A stretch of 39,405 bases of DNA, taken from contig NZ_LJYG01000026.1 in assembly GCF_001440035.1 (NCBI RefSeq), positions 177,083-216,487 of the forward strand, given 5' to 3'. Numbering within the stretch: the first letter of the stretch is position 1; each line of letters opens with the position of its first letter. Under the pieces are notes generated by a model, which saw nothing but the letters and a program-made list of their open reading frames with translations, made no database searches and had not been told where the DNA came from. Origin of the DNA: Bradyrhizobium manausense. Its GTDB lineage: Bacteria > Pseudomonadota > Alphaproteobacteria > Rhizobiales > Xanthobacteraceae. Shown here piece after piece: positions 1-7,864 of this stretch. The position numbers and the translations under genes were made by a program.

Positions 1-1
1 C

Positions 2-145
2 ATGGGCCGCCGCCGAGGGTCAAAGCGCATGATGCTCACACAGACTGTTCTCGGGCTCGTGCTGCTCGGCCAGGCTTCGGCAGTCTGGGCGGTTCCATTT
101 CTGGCTCTGCAAGGCCTCGTCGCCGGGGCGCGTGCCGAGATCTGA
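2..145 (+). CDS. possible small hydrophobic peptide at the left edge
   Basis: An ATG at position 2 opens a frame of 47 residues ending at TGA 143-145; an in-frame ATG ATG at 29-34 would give 38 residues. The frame may also continue from outside the window. The peptide from residue 10 is hydrophobic (motif VLGLVLLGQASAVWA), resembling a signal peptide or single membrane segment, followed by a short tail. It lies 53 bp upstream of the protease gene in a different frame. I do not recognise a family and no function can be given. It could be the tail of an upstream gene or a chance frame in GC-rich DNA. Confidence 0.25.
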   Translation: MGRRRGSKRMMLTQTVLGLVLLGQASAVWAVPFLALQGLVAGARAEI

Positions 146-198
146 GGCAAGAGCTTTTACGTTCCAATCCCAGGCAAGGTAGCAGGTACTGAAGACGC

Positions 199-1296
199 GT
201 GCGTTTGCTCCTGCTGGCGATGCTGGTGCTGACGCCCACGGCGTTGCAGCCTGCTGCCGGCCAAATTCCCGACCTGAAGACCGGCGGCTCGTTGCCGACC
301 CTGGCGCCGCTGGTGCGTCAGGTGACGCCGGCCGTGGTCAACATCTCCGTGCACGGCCGCGTGCGGGAAGATAACCCGCTGTACCGCGACCCGATGTTTC
401 GCGAGTTCTTCGACGTCCCCAGGCAGATCGAGAAGGAGGTCAACGCGACCGGCTCCGGCGTGATCGTCGATGCCCAGCGCGGCTATGTCTTGACCAACAA
501 TCACGTGGTCGAAGGCACCTCCGCCGTCCAGATCACGACCAAGGATGGCCGGCAGTTTTCCGCGAAGGTCGTCGGACGTGATCCACCCACCGATGTCGCG
601 GTACTCCAGATTCAGAACCCGACCGGGCTCAGGGCACTCCCCTTCGGCGACAGCGACGCGCTCGAAGTCGGCGACTTCGTGCTCGCGATCGGAAATCCAT
701 TCGGGCTGGGCCAGACCGTGACGTCAGGTCTCGTCAGCGCGCTGGGCCGGACTGGAATCGGCAAACAGGGCTATGAGGATTTCATCCAGACCGACGCCGC
801 CATCAATCCGGGCAATTCCGGCGGGGCCCTGGTCAGCCTGCGCGGAGAACTCGTCGGCATCAACTCGGCGATCATCTCGCCGGCCGGCGGCAATGTCGGC
901 ATCGGCTTTGCCATTCCGGTCAACATGGCACGCAAGGTGATGGAGCAGATCATCGCCAACGGTCGCGTCGAGCGCGGCCGTATCGGCATCTCGCTGAACG
1001 ATCTGCATCCCTCGGCCAACAGGGGATTGATTCAAGGCGCCGTCATTGCCGAAGTGGCCGCGGATTCGCCTGCGGAAAAGGCAGGCCTGCGCAGGGGGGA
1101 TGTGGTCACCGGAGCAGACGACCGCCCGATCCGCACCGCCGCCCAGCTCCGCAACACGATCGGCCTTGCCCGCGTCGGCGAGGATGTGAGGCTCTCGGTC
1201 TCGCGGAACGGCGTTCCGCTCACCGTGAGCGTCAGGATCGCGCCCGCGAGTGAATCCAGCAGCGCCCTCGCGGGGCCCAATCGCCTCGTTCGTTGA
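199..1296 (+). CDS. periplasmic trypsin-like serine protease, DegP/DegQ (HtrA) family, one PDZ domain
   Basis: This encodes a 365-residue HtrA-type protease likely to degrade or refold damaged envelope proteins. Residues 1-21 form a signal peptide (hydrophobic LLLLAMLVL core, AAG cleavage region), so it acts in the periplasm. The protease domain holds the full catalytic triad: His102 in TNNHVVEG, Asp132 in PPTDVAVL, and Ser207 in NPGNSGGAL. One PDZ domain follows at about residues 255-350 (GRIGISL, PAEKAGLRRGDVV). Having one PDZ makes it shorter than DegP (about 475 residues, two PDZ) and nearer in size to DegS/DegQ-like forms. The start is a GTG; the next in-frame ATG (220) would remove most of the signal peptide. 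It is monocistronic and converges on the small minus-strand pair. Confidence 0.93.
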   Translation: MRLLLLAMLVLTPTALQPAAGQIPDLKTGGSLPTLAPLVRQVTPAVVNISVHGRVREDNPLYRDPMFREFFDVPRQIEKEVNATGSGVIVDAQRGYVLTNNHVVEGTSAVQITTKDGRQFSAKVVGRDPPTDVAVLQIQNPTGLRALPFGDSDALEVGDFVLAIGNPFGLGQTVTSGLVSALGRTGIGKQGYEDFIQTDAAINPGNSGGALVSLRGELVGINSAIISPAGGNVGIGFAIPVNMARKVMEQIIANGRVERGRIGISLNDLHPSANRGLIQGAVIAEVAADSPAEKAGLRRGDVVTGADDRPIRTAAQLRNTIGLARVGEDVRLSVSRNGVPLTVSVRIAPASESSSALAGPNRLVR

Positions 1297-1366
1297 ATCG
1301 GTCGCAGCGGGCCGAGGATCAGCGGTGTATCCCCTGCGAGGGTAGTGAGCCGCATGACATCGCGGC

Positions 1367-1543
1367 TCAAGCCGCGCGGTGATCCTGCTCGCCTTGCAAG
1401 TCGCGGATCAGCCTTCGCTCGCGTTCGATCCGCTGGAGATAGAGCTCGCGCTCCTGCTCGGACTTTGCGCCTGCCAGGAGCAGTTCGTAATGGCCGATCA
1501 CCTTTTCGCTGCCGCGAATGAGCAGCTCTCGCTGGCTGATCAT
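1367..1543 (-). CDS. 58-residue charged helical peptide, unknown function
   Basis: This short frame starts at ATG 1543-1541, which overlaps the stop of the upstream 72-residue gene (ATGA overlap), and stops at TGA 1369-1367. The product begins MISQRELLIRG, is rich in Glu and Arg, and looks like one long amphipathic helix (motifs GHYELLLAGAKSEQER, YLQRIERERRLI). It has no membrane segment. Translational coupling with its partner, and the matching helical character of both products, support a real two-gene unit. No family with a known function is recognised. Confidence 0.6.
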   Translation of the reverse strand: MISQRELLIRGSEKVIGHYELLLAGAKSEQERELYLQRIERERRLIRDLQGEQDHRAA

Positions 1544-1758
1544 TGCATTGCTCCTCTCACATCGATCGGCGCCTGGGTGGCAGAGAGAGCAACCGGGAAA
1601 GTCGCCGCGGTCAGGCTTTCGAGCGCCGACCTTTCTTCCGTGAGACGTCTCTCGATGAACTGGCGTTCGAGCTCCGACAGCCTGGTCTTCAGAAGACGCC
1701 GGTAACGGTGGATGTTGTTACGATGTGCACGAATCCGGGCCAAATTCTCATCGAGCAT
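1540..1758 (-). CDS. 72-residue helical peptide, unknown function, first gene of a coupled pair
   Basis: The product begins MLDENLARIRAHRNNIHRYR and continues with an Arg/Glu-rich helix (LSELERQFIERRLTEER). It resembles short conserved hypothetical proteins of Bradyrhizobium and relatives as I remember them, but no function is known to me. GGAG in the 15 bases upstream of ATG 1758 may be the ribosome site. Its stop overlaps the start of the following 58-residue gene by ATGA, so the two are very likely co-translated. The C-terminal third (FPVALSATQAPID) is less helical. Confidence 0.62.
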   Translation of the reverse strand: MLDENLARIRAHRNNIHRYRRLLKTRLSELERQFIERRLTEERSALESLTAATFPVALSATQAPIDVRGAMQ

Positions 1759-2154
1759 CGTCGTCTCTCCAGACGGTCGCGTTGGATCCTTTGATTTCCC
1801 AGGGTGAGAAACACTGTTCTCGCCGCAAAAATATGCAGCGCGAATTTCGTGTCAAGAGATTTGCCAAACGCCGGCCACCACGAGGTCGAGCTCGTCGCCG
1901 TAGTGAAATCCGCCGGCTCACATCGTCATGGCCGGGCTTGTCCCGGCCATCCACGCCTTGTTACGCGGCACAAAGAACGTGGATGCATGACGACCTCCGG
2001 TGAACGTCGATCTGCGACGCCTAGCGCTCGCGAGGTTAAGGTCATCGCCGCTTCCACCGCCGGGTTCCCCCATCGATTGCCTTTTGTTGGCCGGCAAGCG
2101 AACCTCCTGTGGCCATATTTGAGAAGGAGTGGTTTCCGGTGAGGGAGGCACTCC
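1759..2154. other. gene-free stretch with one palindromic repeat
   Basis: I see no convincing gene in these 396 bases. Frames here translate to the typical spurious products of the Bradyrhizobium-type palindrome (GRACPGHP / DGRDKPGHD). The stretch holds the promoter region of the minus-strand small-gene pair, including a weak inverted repeat GAGAA-N6-TTCTC at 1806-1821, and the leader of the exported protein at 2155. Confidence 0.6.
1928..1984. repeat. Bradyrhizobium-type intergenic palindromic repeat
   Basis: ATGGCCGGG at 1928-1936 pairs with CCCGGCCAT at 1942-1950 around a 5-base spacer. A second stem, ATCCACG at 1949-1955 with CGTGGAT at 1978-1984, follows directly. Such compound palindromes are scattered between genes in Bradyrhizobium and can form hairpins in RNA. 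No coding role is likely. Confidence 0.7.
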
Positions 2155-2571
2155 ATGAACAAAGCTCTGATCACCGCCGTTGTGATGCTGGCCGCCGTGC
2201 CCGCAAGCGCCGTTGCGCAGGAGCGCGCCGGCTCGGCGGCGCTCGGAGCCGTGTCCGGCGCGGTCGTGCTGGGGCCGGTCGGTGCCGTCGCGGGCGCCGT
2301 GATCGGCTATACCGCCGGTCCTGCCATCGCCCGGTCATGGGGCATGAGAGGTTCGCGCTCGGCAAGACACCGGCAGCCGCCACGTCGCGAGGCGTATGGG
2401 GCGAGGGCCGCCGGTGCGCCCCCACGCACCCGCGAGGCGATGGAGGCCAACGGTCAGATGAGCGCCGCCGGCAATCCGCCGGTCCAAGCCGCTCCCGTGT
2501 CGCAACCGGCTCAAGTTGCGCCTGCGGCGCCAGCGGCAACCACGACGCCACCCGTTCAGGGATTCGACTGA
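2155..2571 (+). CDS. small exported glycine-zipper-like protein, unknown function
   Basis: The 138-residue product starts with a clear signal peptide (hydrophobic ALITAVVMLAAVPASAVA, residues 4-21). A Gly/Ala/Val segment at about residues 26-58 has GxxxG spacing (GAVSGAVVLGPVGAVAGAV), like glycine-zipper segments that insert into or pack against membranes. The rest is Arg-, Pro- and Ala-rich and probably disordered. GGGAGG lies about 7 bases upstream of the ATG. It stands alone between the repeat-containing stretch and the convergent lyase gene. I infer an envelope-associated protein; no specific function can be named. Confidence 0.7.
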   Translation: MNKALITAVVMLAAVPASAVAQERAGSAALGAVSGAVVLGPVGAVAGAVIGYTAGPAIARSWGMRGSRSARHRQPPRREAYGARAAGAPPRTREAMEANGQMSAAGNPPVQAAPVSQPAQVAPAAPAATTTPPVQGFD

Positions 2572-2637
2572 AACCAGGCCGCGGTGGTCTTCGGCCGCAG
2601 CCGATCCACCGTCCGCGCCATCAGCGCGACCACTTCT

Positions 2638-3489
2638 CTAGATCTGGCCCAGGATCTTCTTCGCGGCGCGAAGGTGCGGCTTGTCGATCATCTGGCCGTC
2701 GAGGCGCAGCGTGCCGGCGTTTGGATGGCTCGCGAACGCGGCGATGACCTTCTCCGCCCATGCCCGCTCGGCGTCGGTCGGCGCGAACGCCGCGTTGACG
2801 ATGTCGACATGCTTGGGATGGATCAGCGCCTTCGCCGAAAAGCCGTCGCGCCGCGCGGCGCGGGTTTCCTGCTCGAGGCCTGCGAGATTGTCGATGTCGG
2901 TATAGACAGTGTCGATCGGCGCCACTTCTGCCGCGGCCGCCGCCATCAGGCACAGATCGCGCGCGAGGCGGTAGGGGCTGTGAAACACGCCGCCCGACGC
3001 CTTCTCGGTCGCGCCGAGCGAGGCGGAAAGATCTTCCGCGCCCCACATCAAGCCGGCAAGGCGAGGGGAGCAGCCCCTGTAGCTGCCGAGCCCGAAGATC
3101 GAGCTGGCGGTTTCCGTCGCGACACAGACGATGCGTGTTGCGCCTGCTGTGATTCCGGATGCTGCTTCCAGCGCTTCAAGCCAGGTCGCAACCTGGCGCA
3201 CGTCATCGCCGCCTTGCGATTTCGGCAGCACGATGCCGTCAGGCTTGCCCGGCATGATGGCCGCGAGATCGCTCAGCGTCATGCCGGTGTCGAGCGCGTT
3301 GATGCGGACATAGAGCTGGTGCGGGCCGGGGCGGCTCCTGAGCATCGCAAGCGTCAGGGTCCGCGCCTCGGGCTTCTTGTCGGTGACGACGGAGTCCTCG
3401 AGATCGATGATCAGGGCGTCGGCCTTGCCTTCGCTCGCCTTCTCGAATTTGCGCGGGGAATCGCCTGGCACGAACAGCATCGAACGCAT
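2638..3489 (-). CDS. HpcH/HpaI aldolase / citrate lyase beta subunit (CitE-like) family protein
   Basis: This encodes a 283-residue CitE-like lyase of the PEP-mutase/TIM-barrel superfamily, which cleaves or forms C-C bonds of acyl-CoA or organic acid substrates such as malyl-CoA. The family signatures are in order: N-terminal MLFVPGDSPRKFEKA, metal/substrate region DALIIDLEDSV (about residues 29-39), the Glu-containing VATETASSIF, and WGAEDLSASLGA. The length fits stand-alone CitE-like proteins rather than a citrate lyase complex, and no citF or citD is adjacent. The start ATG is at 3489; a longer upstream frame is not supported because the family's N-terminus begins here. It diverges from the acyl-CoA dehydrogenase gene across 249 bp. 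The exact substrate is unknown. Confidence 0.88.
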   Translation of the reverse strand: MRSMLFVPGDSPRKFEKASEGKADALIIDLEDSVVTDKKPEARTLTLAMLRSRPGPHQLYVRINALDTGMTLSDLAAIMPGKPDGIVLPKSQGGDDVRQVATWLEALEAASGITAGATRIVCVATETASSIFGLGSYRGCSPRLAGLMWGAEDLSASLGATEKASGGVFHSPYRLARDLCLMAAAAAEVAPIDTVYTDIDNLAGLEQETRAARRDGFSAKALIHPKHVDIVNAAFAPTDAERAWAEKVIAAFASHPNAGTLRLDGQMIDKPHLRAAKKILGQI

Positions 3490-3512
3490 CAGGCCGGCCT
3501 CTTGTGCATCAT
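3489..3512 (-). other. seven-codon leader frame overlapping the CitE-like start
   Basis: A strong ribosome site (AAGGAGG within 3529-3521) is placed not for the lyase ATG but for an ATG ATG at 3512-3507. That frame reads MMHKRPA and stops at TGA 3491-3489, sharing its last A with the lyase start (TGATG). This is either a leader peptide that couples translation, or a sign that the ribosome loads at the first ATG and reinitiates. The lyase ATG has no other good ribosome site. Confidence 0.4.
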
Positions 3513-3613
3513 CGCGGTTTCCCTCCTTACGAAATAACGGCGCGCGTCGCTTTGCGCCGCATGACGCCATGCATGTTAGACACAGTTGATGGACAAATTC
3601 ACGTATCGGTATG

Positions 3614-3636
3614 CGGTTTTTCGAGCTAAAAAACCG
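3614..3636. promoter_or_regulatory. perfect inverted repeat in the divergent region
   Basis: CGGTTTTT at 3614-3621 and AAAAACCG at 3629-3636 flank a 7-base loop, about 100 bp upstream of the acyl-CoA dehydrogenase start and 125 bp upstream of the lyase start. Its position between divergent genes suggests an operator or a small hairpin; no regulator gene is adjacent to assign it to. Confidence 0.35.
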
Positions 3637-3738
3637 AAAAGCCAGGGCATGTCGGGCGCGGCAAGCGCCATGGCCTTTACGCGGGGAACGCGATCGGGAG
3701 ATGGCGCAATCGCGGCTCCCAACAGGGAGACCAAGACC

Positions 3739-4905
3739 ATGGATTTCGCGCTCACCGATCAGCAGGAAGCCATTCGCGACGCCATCGCCAAGATCTGCGA
3801 AGCCTTCCCCGACGCCTATTGGCTGAAGAAGGACCACGACGGCGGCTTCCCGCACGATTTTCACAAAGCGCTGGCCGACGCCGGCTGGCTCGGCATCTGC
3901 GTTCCCGAAGAATATGGCGGCTCGGGCCTCGGCATTACCGAAGCTGCGATCATGATGCGCACCATTGCCGAATCCGGTGCCGGCATGTCCGGCGCGTCTG
4001 CCGTGCATATCAACGTGTTCGGACTCAACCCCGTGGTCGTGTTCGGCACCGAGGAGCAGCGCAAGCGCATGCTGCCGCCGATGGTCGAGGGCCGCGAGAA
4101 GGCGTGCTTCGCCGTCACCGAGCCGAACACCGGGCTCAACACCACCCAGCTCAAGACCCGCGCCGTTGCCAAGAACGACCGCTACATCGTCAACGGCCAG
4201 AAGGTGTGGATCTCGACCGCGCAGGTCGCGCACAAGATCCTGCTGCTGGCGCGCACCACGCCGCTGGAGGAGGTGCGCTCGCCCACCCATGGCCTCAGCC
4301 TGTTCTACACCGATTTCGACCGCAACAGGATCAAGGTCCACGAGATCGAGAAGATGGGCCGCAAGATCGTCGATTCCAACGAGCTGTTCTTCGAGGATTT
4401 CGAGATCCCGATCGAGGACCGCATCGGCGAAGAGGGCAAGGGGTTTCAATACATCCTCGAAGGCATGAACCCCGAGCGCATCCTGATCGCGGCGGAAGCC
4501 GTCGGCCTCGGCAAGCTCGCGCTGTCGCGCGCGACCGAATACGCCAAGACCCGAATCGTGTTCAACCGGCCGATCGGGAAGAATCAGGGCATCCAGCACC
4601 CGCTCGCGGTGAACTGGATCGAGCTCGAGGCGGCCTGGCTGATGGTGATGCAGGCCGCCTGGCAATACGACAAGGGCTTGCCCTGCGGCGCTGGCGCCAA
4701 TGCCGCAAAATATTTCGCGGGCGAAGCCGGATACCATGCCTGCGAGCAGGCGGTGATGACCCATGGCGGGTTCGGCTACGCCAAGGAGTTTCACGTCGAG
4801 CGCTATCTGCGCGAGATCCTGATCCCGCGCATCGCGCCGGTCAGCCCGCAGCTCGCACTGAGCTTCATCGCGGAAAAGGTGCTGGGGCTTGCCAAGTCGT
4901 ATTAG
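3739..4905 (+). CDS. acyl-CoA dehydrogenase family protein
   Basis: The 388-residue flavoprotein would oxidise an acyl-CoA thioester to the enoyl-CoA, passing electrons to ETF. The N-terminal helical domain starts at FALTDQQEAIRD. The middle beta domain has the FAD/substrate motif CFAVTEPNTGLNTT (about residues 123-136) and VNGQKVWIST. The C-terminal helical domain has FNRPIGKNQGIQHPLA and THGGFGYAKEFHVERYLRE. The usual C-terminal catalytic Glu (EGT motif) is absent, replaced by PRIAPVSPQ. Glu246 in NPERILIA lies where isovaleryl-CoA and long-chain dehydrogenases carry their catalytic Glu, so activity is plausible. The start at ATG 3739 fits family length. Its stop overlaps the convergent acyl-CoA synthetase stop by a few bases. 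Confidence 0.9.
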   Translation: MDFALTDQQEAIRDAIAKICEAFPDAYWLKKDHDGGFPHDFHKALADAGWLGICVPEEYGGSGLGITEAAIMMRTIAESGAGMSGASAVHINVFGLNPVVVFGTEEQRKRMLPPMVEGREKACFAVTEPNTGLNTTQLKTRAVAKNDRYIVNGQKVWISTAQVAHKILLLARTTPLEEVRSPTHGLSLFYTDFDRNRIKVHEIEKMGRKIVDSNELFFEDFEIPIEDRIGEEGKGFQYILEGMNPERILIAAEAVGLGKLALSRATEYAKTRIVFNRPIGKNQGIQHPLAVNWIELEAAWLMVMQAAWQYDKGLPCGAGANAAKYFAGEAGYHACEQAVMTHGGFGYAKEFHVERYLREILIPRIAPVSPQLALSFIAEKVLGLAKSY

Positions 4906-6476
4906 CTCGGTTCGGCCGCGATCCGCTCCATCGCGATGGTGCGGAGCTTTGCGCGCTGGATCTTGACGCCATTGGCGCTGTCGGTGACCGGGAAGGCATC
5001 CACGACATAGATCCGTGCCGGAATCTTGTAGCCGGCGAGCCGCTGGCGCAGGCGCGCCGTCAGCACCTCCTGACGCGGCGGAGCTCCGGCCGCGATCACG
5101 AAAGCGACGCAGCGCGCCTGGCCCTTCAGATCGACTGCGACGACCTGGGCGTCGGCAACGCCGGCGCAGGACTTGAGCTCGTCCTCGATCTCCCCGGGCG
5201 CGACCAGGAAGCCGCCGAGCCGCATCGCATCGCCTGCGCGGGTCTCATAGACGAAGGCGCCGCCGCGCAGGCGGCCGATATCGCCGGTGCGGAAGAAGCC
5301 GTCCGCAGTGATCGCATCCCCGGTGGCTTGCGGATTGTTGAAATAGCCGAGGAAGCACGATGGCGCGCTGATTTCGATCTCGCCGGAGACGCCTTGCGGC
5401 GCAAGCTCGCCGGTCTCGGTGTCGCGTACGCGGACTTTCGCATCCGGGGACATCGGCCAGCCGCCGCCCTCGATGCGGTCGGCGAAGGCGTCGCTGGCGC
5501 GCCCGATCGAGAACAGCGCCTGCACCTCGCTCGAGCCATAGAGGCCGAACAGCGGCAGGCCGCGTGCCTCGGCCTCCGCGGCCAGCTCGCGCCAGCCGGG
5601 CTGGAACGCGGCGAAGCCGCAGACCTGCAGATGCGGGAACGGCCGCCTTGCGTCGGTCAGCGCAAGGATACGGCGGAACATCTCGTCGGAGCCGAAGCTG
5701 TGGGTGATCTTGTGCTCGGCAAGGATCTTCAGCGCCGGCGCCGCCTCGAAGGCGTCGAGCACGTGGACGGTGGCGCCGGCGGCGACGAAGCCGAGCAGGC
5801 TCGTCATGCCGAAGGTGCCGCAGAACGGCAGCATCGCCAGCAGGGCATGACGCTGCGGCGAAAGCTGAAGCGCTTTGGCAACGGCCTTGGCGTGGCTCGC
5901 CAGCGTTCGCTGCGAATGCGTCACCAGTTTTGGCCCTTTGGTCGTGCCCGATGTGGTGTAGAGCAACACGGGCAGATCGATGTCGTGCTGAGCTGGAGCC
6001 GGGGGATAATGCTTGTCGAAGGCGTCGAAGCGCACACTGGGCCATTGCGCAGGAACCGCATCCGCGCCGACCACCGCGAGCTGTTGCAGCGCGGGGACAT
6101 CGGTCTTGGCGATGTCGGCGAGAATGGCAGCGAAATCAATCGAGCGGAACGCCGCCTCGATCACCAGCAGCTTTGCGCCTGACAGCTTCAGCAGATGCGC
6201 GACTTCGGCGCTGCGATAACGGGTATTGACGGCGGCGACGATCGCTCCCAGCCTGGCGGCGGCAAACAGCAGCGCAATCCATTCCACGCGGTTGACCAGC
6301 CAGACCGCCACGACGTCGCCTTTGCCGATGCCCTGTGCGGCCAGCCAGGCCGCGGTCTGTTCGGCCTTCCGTGCAAACTCCGCGCGCGAGACGGGCGTGC
6401 CGTCGAACAGGAAGGCTGGATCGGCAGCTGTGTCCGATTCGATCAGCGAATGCAGTGAGGCATCGTCGGCATGCAT
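4902..6476 (-). CDS. AMP-dependent acyl-CoA synthetase (class I adenylate-forming enzyme)
   Basis: The product activates a carboxylic acid with ATP and joins it to CoA. With the ATG at 6476 it has 524 residues, normal for the family. Visible motifs are the phosphate-binding loop YTTSGTTKGPKLVTHSQ, the adenine-binding LFGLYGSSEVQ, the hinge region GFFRTGDIGRL followed by MRLGGFLVAPGEIEDEL, and a C-terminal NGVKIQRAKLR that keeps the conserved Lys although the usual TGK is altered. A TTG at 6503 would add nine residues but sits only six bases after upp, with no better ribosome site. It lies directly downstream of upp and converges on the acyl-CoA dehydrogenase, so it may serve the same fatty or organic acid route. 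The substrate cannot be read from sequence. Confidence 0.87.
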   Translation of the reverse strand: MHADDASLHSLIESDTAADPAFLFDGTPVSRAEFARKAEQTAAWLAAQGIGKGDVVAVWLVNRVEWIALLFAAARLGAIVAAVNTRYRSAEVAHLLKLSGAKLLVIEAAFRSIDFAAILADIAKTDVPALQQLAVVGADAVPAQWPSVRFDAFDKHYPPAPAQHDIDLPVLLYTTSGTTKGPKLVTHSQRTLASHAKAVAKALQLSPQRHALLAMLPFCGTFGMTSLLGFVAAGATVHVLDAFEAAPALKILAEHKITHSFGSDEMFRRILALTDARRPFPHLQVCGFAAFQPGWRELAAEAEARGLPLFGLYGSSEVQALFSIGRASDAFADRIEGGGWPMSPDAKVRVRDTETGELAPQGVSGEIEISAPSCFLGYFNNPQATGDAITADGFFRTGDIGRLRGGAFVYETRAGDAMRLGGFLVAPGEIEDELKSCAGVADAQVVAVDLKGQARCVAFVIAAGAPPRQEVLTARLRQRLAGYKIPARIYVVDAFPVTDSANGVKIQRAKLRTIAMERIAAEPS

Positions 6477-6509
6477 GGCAACCGGAGTAGCCCGATCGCG
6501 CAAACCTGT

Positions 6510-7145
6510 CTACTTGGTGCCGAACATCCGGTCGCCGGCATCGCCGAGACCCGGCACGATGTAGCCGTGATCGTTGAGCCGCTCGTCGATCGCGGCGGTC
6601 CAGATCGGCACATCAGGGTGCTCGCTCTCGAACTGCGCGATCCCTTCGGGGGCCGCCAGCAGACAGACGAAGCGGATGTCGCGGGCGCCGCGCGCCTTGA
6701 GCAACGTGGCGCCGGCGCAGGCCGAGTTGCCGGTCGCCAGCATCGGATCCATCAGGATCACGGTACGGTCCGACAGGTCCTGCGGCGCCTTGAAGTAATA
6801 TTCCACGGCCTGCAAGGTTTCGGGATCGCGGTAGAGCCCGATATGAGCGATGCGCGCCGAAGGCATCAGCGCCAGCATGCCGTCGAGAAAGCCGACGCCG
6901 GCGCGGAGGATCGGCGCCAGCGTGAGCTTCTTGCCGGCGATCTTCGGCGCCTGCATCGGGGCGATCGGCGTCTCGATGTCGACCAGCTCCAGCGGCAGGT
7001 CGCGCGTCACCTCGTAGCCGAGCAGCATCCCGATCTCGTTCAGGATATCGCGAAAGCTCTTGGTGGAGCGGTCCTTCTCCCGCATCAGCGAAAGCTTGTG
7101 CTGGACCAGGGGGTGGGCGACGACGTTGACGCTAGATGTGCTCAT
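6510..7145 (-). CDS. upp: uracil phosphoribosyltransferase
   Basis: This salvage enzyme makes UMP from uracil and PRPP in the cytoplasm. All family marks are present in 211 residues: N-terminal [29 protein letters not shown], the PRPP-binding loop [14 protein letters not shown], and the uracil-binding C-terminus [18 protein letters not shown]. Length is standard (about 208-212). The acyl-CoA synthetase follows closely on the same strand, so the two may be co-transcribed despite unrelated roles. Confidence 0.96.
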   Translation of the reverse strand: MSTSSVNVVAHPLVQHKLSLMREKDRSTKSFRDILNEIGMLLGYEVTRDLPLELVDIETPIAPMQAPKIAGKKLTLAPILRAGVGFLDGMLALMPSARIAHIGLYRDPETLQAVEYYFKAPQDLSDRTVILMDPMLATGNSACAGATLLKARGARDIRFVCLLAAPEGIAQFESEHPDVPIWTAAIDERLNDHGYIVPGLGDAGDRMFGTK

Positions 7146-7239
7146 GCGGCCGATCTAACACGGTTCCGCGAAGCTGCGCCAGATCGGCCGGGGCGTTTTC
7201 CGCAAGGGACGAAACCCTGTCAGGGCGGTGCGACGGGAG

Positions 7240-7368
7240 CTAGACGCCGAGGCCGCGCGCCGCGAGCGTGATCACGATCGTCAGGATCGCGCCCCAGATC
7301 AGGCTCAACGTCATGGTCAGAATCGTCGTGGTGACCGCGTGCTCGAGATGTCCCTTGAGAAGTGGCAT
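7240..7368 (-). CDS. 42-residue single-span membrane peptide, last gene of a small-protein operon
   Basis: The frame starts at ATG 7368, one base after the stop of the 30-residue gene. After a short polar N-terminus (MPLLKGHLEHA) it has one hydrophobic span of roughly 25 residues (TILTMTLSLIWGAILTIVIT). Tight spacing with three upstream small genes supports translation. No family is recognised. An inner-membrane peptide is inferred. Confidence 0.55.
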   Translation of the reverse strand: MPLLKGHLEHAVTTTILTMTLSLIWGAILTIVITLAARGLGV

Positions 7369-7369
7369 G

Positions 7370-7462
7370 CTAGCTGTCCGAGGCGGGCGCAGCGGTGACG
7401 CGCAGGCCGAGCAGCAGCGCGGCCACCAGTACGAACAGGATGACGATCTTGAGCTCGACCAT
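7370..7462 (-). CDS. 30-residue membrane peptide
   Basis: The peptide begins MVELKIVILFVLVAALLLG and is one membrane span with a short Ala/Ser tail. It starts at ATG 7462, seven bases after the stop of the 115-residue gene, and ends one base before the next ATG, so it fits exactly between two frames on the same strand. In size and form it resembles KdpF-like or other membrane-subunit peptides, but no identity is claimed. Confidence 0.5.
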   Translation of the reverse strand: MVELKIVILFVLVAALLLGLRVTAAPASDS

Positions 7463-7468
7463 GGCACG

Positions 7469-7816
7469 TCACCTCGCAGCGAGCCGCTTCAGGACTCGCC
7501 CGGCTAGCGCGGCCAGCACGATCAGCGGATTGCCGCGATTCTCGATGTCGAGCTCGATAGTCTCGAGGGGGAACACCAGCGCGCACCGCGCCGGCGCGCT
7601 CTGACGGCTGGCAAAGTCGACGGCCGAGCTTTTGAGCACGAACAGGCCGCCGATGCGCCCGCGCGCCTCGCGTGCGACCCAGAGGCCGGCAGCGTTGCGG
7701 CCGATGAAGAAGGCCGGAATGGCGTCGCTGACGACATCAGGGTCCAGCGGCTTGAGTTCTGGCGCCGGCACCTGTCGCGGCTGGCGATGAGTGGTCTGAA
7801 GAGCAATCGCGGCCAT
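7469..7816 (-). CDS. 115-residue conserved-looking hypothetical protein
   Basis: I chose the start at ATG 7816 because an excellent AGGAGG (7827-7822) lies five bases upstream; longer starts at 7858 or 7846 lack a comparable site. The protein has a polar N-terminus, then AFFIGRNAAGLWVAREARGR and IGGLFVLKSSAVDFA, which look like a small beta-rich domain, and ends with a hydrophobic stretch (PLIVLAALAGRVLKRLAAR) that could be membrane-associated. Similar proteins are familiar from Bradyrhizobium genomes as uncharacterised. It is the second gene of the four-gene small-protein unit. Confidence 0.65.
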   Translation of the reverse strand: MAAIALQTTHRQPRQVPAPELKPLDPDVVSDAIPAFFIGRNAAGLWVAREARGRIGGLFVLKSSAVDFASRQSAPARCALVFPLETIELDIENRGNPLIVLAALAGRVLKRLAAR

Positions 7817-7864
7817 GGCGGCCTCCTCACACATCTGCAGGGTCATTGGGGTCTCCATTGCCGG

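Noticed and set aside
1804..2142. A 112-residue plus-strand frame and a 68-residue minus-strand frame in the gene-free stretch
   Set aside because: Their recognisable parts (GRACPGHP; DGRDKPGHD) are the usual false translations of the palindromic repeat.
2638..4794. A 718-residue frame on the minus strand extending the CitE-like gene through the acyl-CoA dehydrogenase region
   Set aside because: Only the last 283 residues match the CitE-like family; the upstream part is antisense to the dehydrogenase and has no family features.
3819..6182. A 787-residue plus-strand frame across the dehydrogenase and synthetase
   Set aside because: Arg/Ala/Gly-rich composition of a shadow frame; both real genes in the region are clear.
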